NCBI GenBank assembly: GCA_021780795.1
Contig: JAJXYA010000050.1
Location: 1 to 6,009 of the forward strand
Source: Bacillota bacterium
Lineage (GTDB): Bacteria > Bacillota_A > Clostridia > Clostridiales > Clostridiaceae
DNA length: 6,009 nucleotides
Direction of reading: 5' to 3'
Notes under the pieces: model-generated
The model's database searches: none
Seen by the model: only the letters and a program-made list of their open reading frames with translations
What the model was told of the DNA's origin: nothing
Shown: one piece after another, positions 5,531 to 6,009 of the stretch
Position numbering within the stretch: the first letter of the stretch is position 1
Layout: the number at the start of each line of letters is the position of its first letter
Program-made: the position numbers and the translations under genes

Positions 5531-6009
5531 AGATTTTGAAATTCTTTACTAATAAAACTAGTATCGAAATCTCCTTTTATAAAATTTTCATTATTTACTA
5601 TTTTAAATTGGAAGTCTATATTAGTATCTACACCTTCTATTATAAACTCTCCTAAGGCTCTTCTCATTTTACATAGTGCTTCTTCTCTATCTCTTCCATG
5701 TACAATAAGTTTCCCTATCATAGAGTCATAGGTGGGCGGGATTTTGTACCCTTGATATGCCGCACTATCAAGTCTTACTCCATATCCCCCAGGAATATGA
5801 AGGGATTTTATTTCACCCGGACAAGGCATAAAATTCTTATAGGGATTTTCTGCATTTATTCTACATTCAATAGCATGTCCCTGGATTTTTATATCCTCTT
5901 GTTCATAAGGAAGCACTTGTCCTGCAGCAATATTTATCTGAGCTTTAATTAAATCTACTCCAGTAACCATTTCTGTTATTGGGTGCTCCACCTGTATACG
6001 TGTGTTCAT
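5527..6009 (-). CDS. accC: Biotin carboxylase subunit of acetyl-CoA carboxylase, C-terminal part
   Basis: AccC uses ATP and bicarbonate to carboxylate the biotin on AccB. Only the last 160 codons are in the window. The first visible Met (6009) is internal, since MNTRIQVEHP is the conserved catalytic stretch near residue 289 of the roughly 450-residue family, so the gene continues past the right edge. Visible residues include the Asn and Arg of MNTR and V-E-H (7-9), which line the active site. The Arg of ECRIN (residue 50) aligns by count with E. coli Arg338, which acts at the biotin/bicarbonate site. The C-terminal domain follows with GHAIECRINAEN (44-55), GGYGVRLDS (74-82) and PPTYDSMIGKLIVHGRDREE (91-110). 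The end (DTSFISKEFQNL) is near the normal family end, so it is not truncated. Its TAA lies inside the inverted repeat. It is upstream of accD and accA in the same direction. Confidence 0.96.
   Translation of the reverse strand: MNTRIQVEHPITEMVTGVDLIKAQINIAAGQVLPYEQEDIKIQGHAIECRINAENPYKNFMPCPGEIKSLHIPGGYGVRLDSAAYQGYKIPPTYDSMIGKLIVHGRDREEALCKMRRALGEFIIEGVDTNIDFQFKIVNNENFIKGDFDTSFISKEFQNL

Noticed and set aside
5698..5952. An 84-codon plus-strand reading frame
   Set aside because: It is antisense to conserved biotin carboxylase sequence and has no supporting signals.

Overview
The window is low-GC Firmicutes DNA, most likely from a spore-forming Clostridium sensu lato. This rests on AT-rich codons and spacers, strong AGGAGG/AAGGGG-type ribosome binding sites, a small alpha/beta-type spore-protein-like gene, a clostridial-style secreted leucine-rich-repeat (LRR) protein, and an accC-accD-accA fatty-acid synthesis operon. 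The genus call is inferred from gene content and style; no marker gene is present.

Layout, left to right. Positions 1-1860 (minus strand) hold the first 620 codons of a secreted LRR protein whose 3' end lies outside the window. It has a signal peptide, a beta-rich stalk of three weakly repeated modules, an Ig-like segment and then an LRR domain. A 251-bp divergent spacer separates it from a 48-codon plus-strand gene (2112-2258) that resembles a truncated alpha/beta small acid-soluble spore protein. That gene is followed by a perfect 14-bp hairpin that can terminate transcription from both sides. On the minus strand, 2413-3294 encodes a DegV/FakB-type fatty-acid-binding protein with its own promoter. 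Upstream of it, 3430-6009 holds accA, accD and the 3' third of accC, transcribed leftwards in the order accC-accD-accA and closed by a hairpin plus T-run terminator at 3375-3404.

AccC (biotin carboxylase) carboxylates biotin on AccB (not in the window). AccD and AccA (carboxyltransferase beta and alpha) move the carboxyl group to acetyl-CoA to give malonyl-CoA for fatty acid synthesis. The neighbouring DegV protein probably binds fatty acids, so the right half has a common lipid theme, although degV is a separate transcription unit.

The least expected structure is in the 234-bp accC-accD gap. A long, nearly perfect inverted repeat (5459-5530) swallows the accC stop codon, and it is followed by two perfect 18-bp direct repeats (5417-5453). 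Together they look like a small inserted repeat element or a structured RNA processing/regulatory element inside an otherwise tightly packed operon. I see no tRNA, rRNA, CRISPR array or transposase gene.
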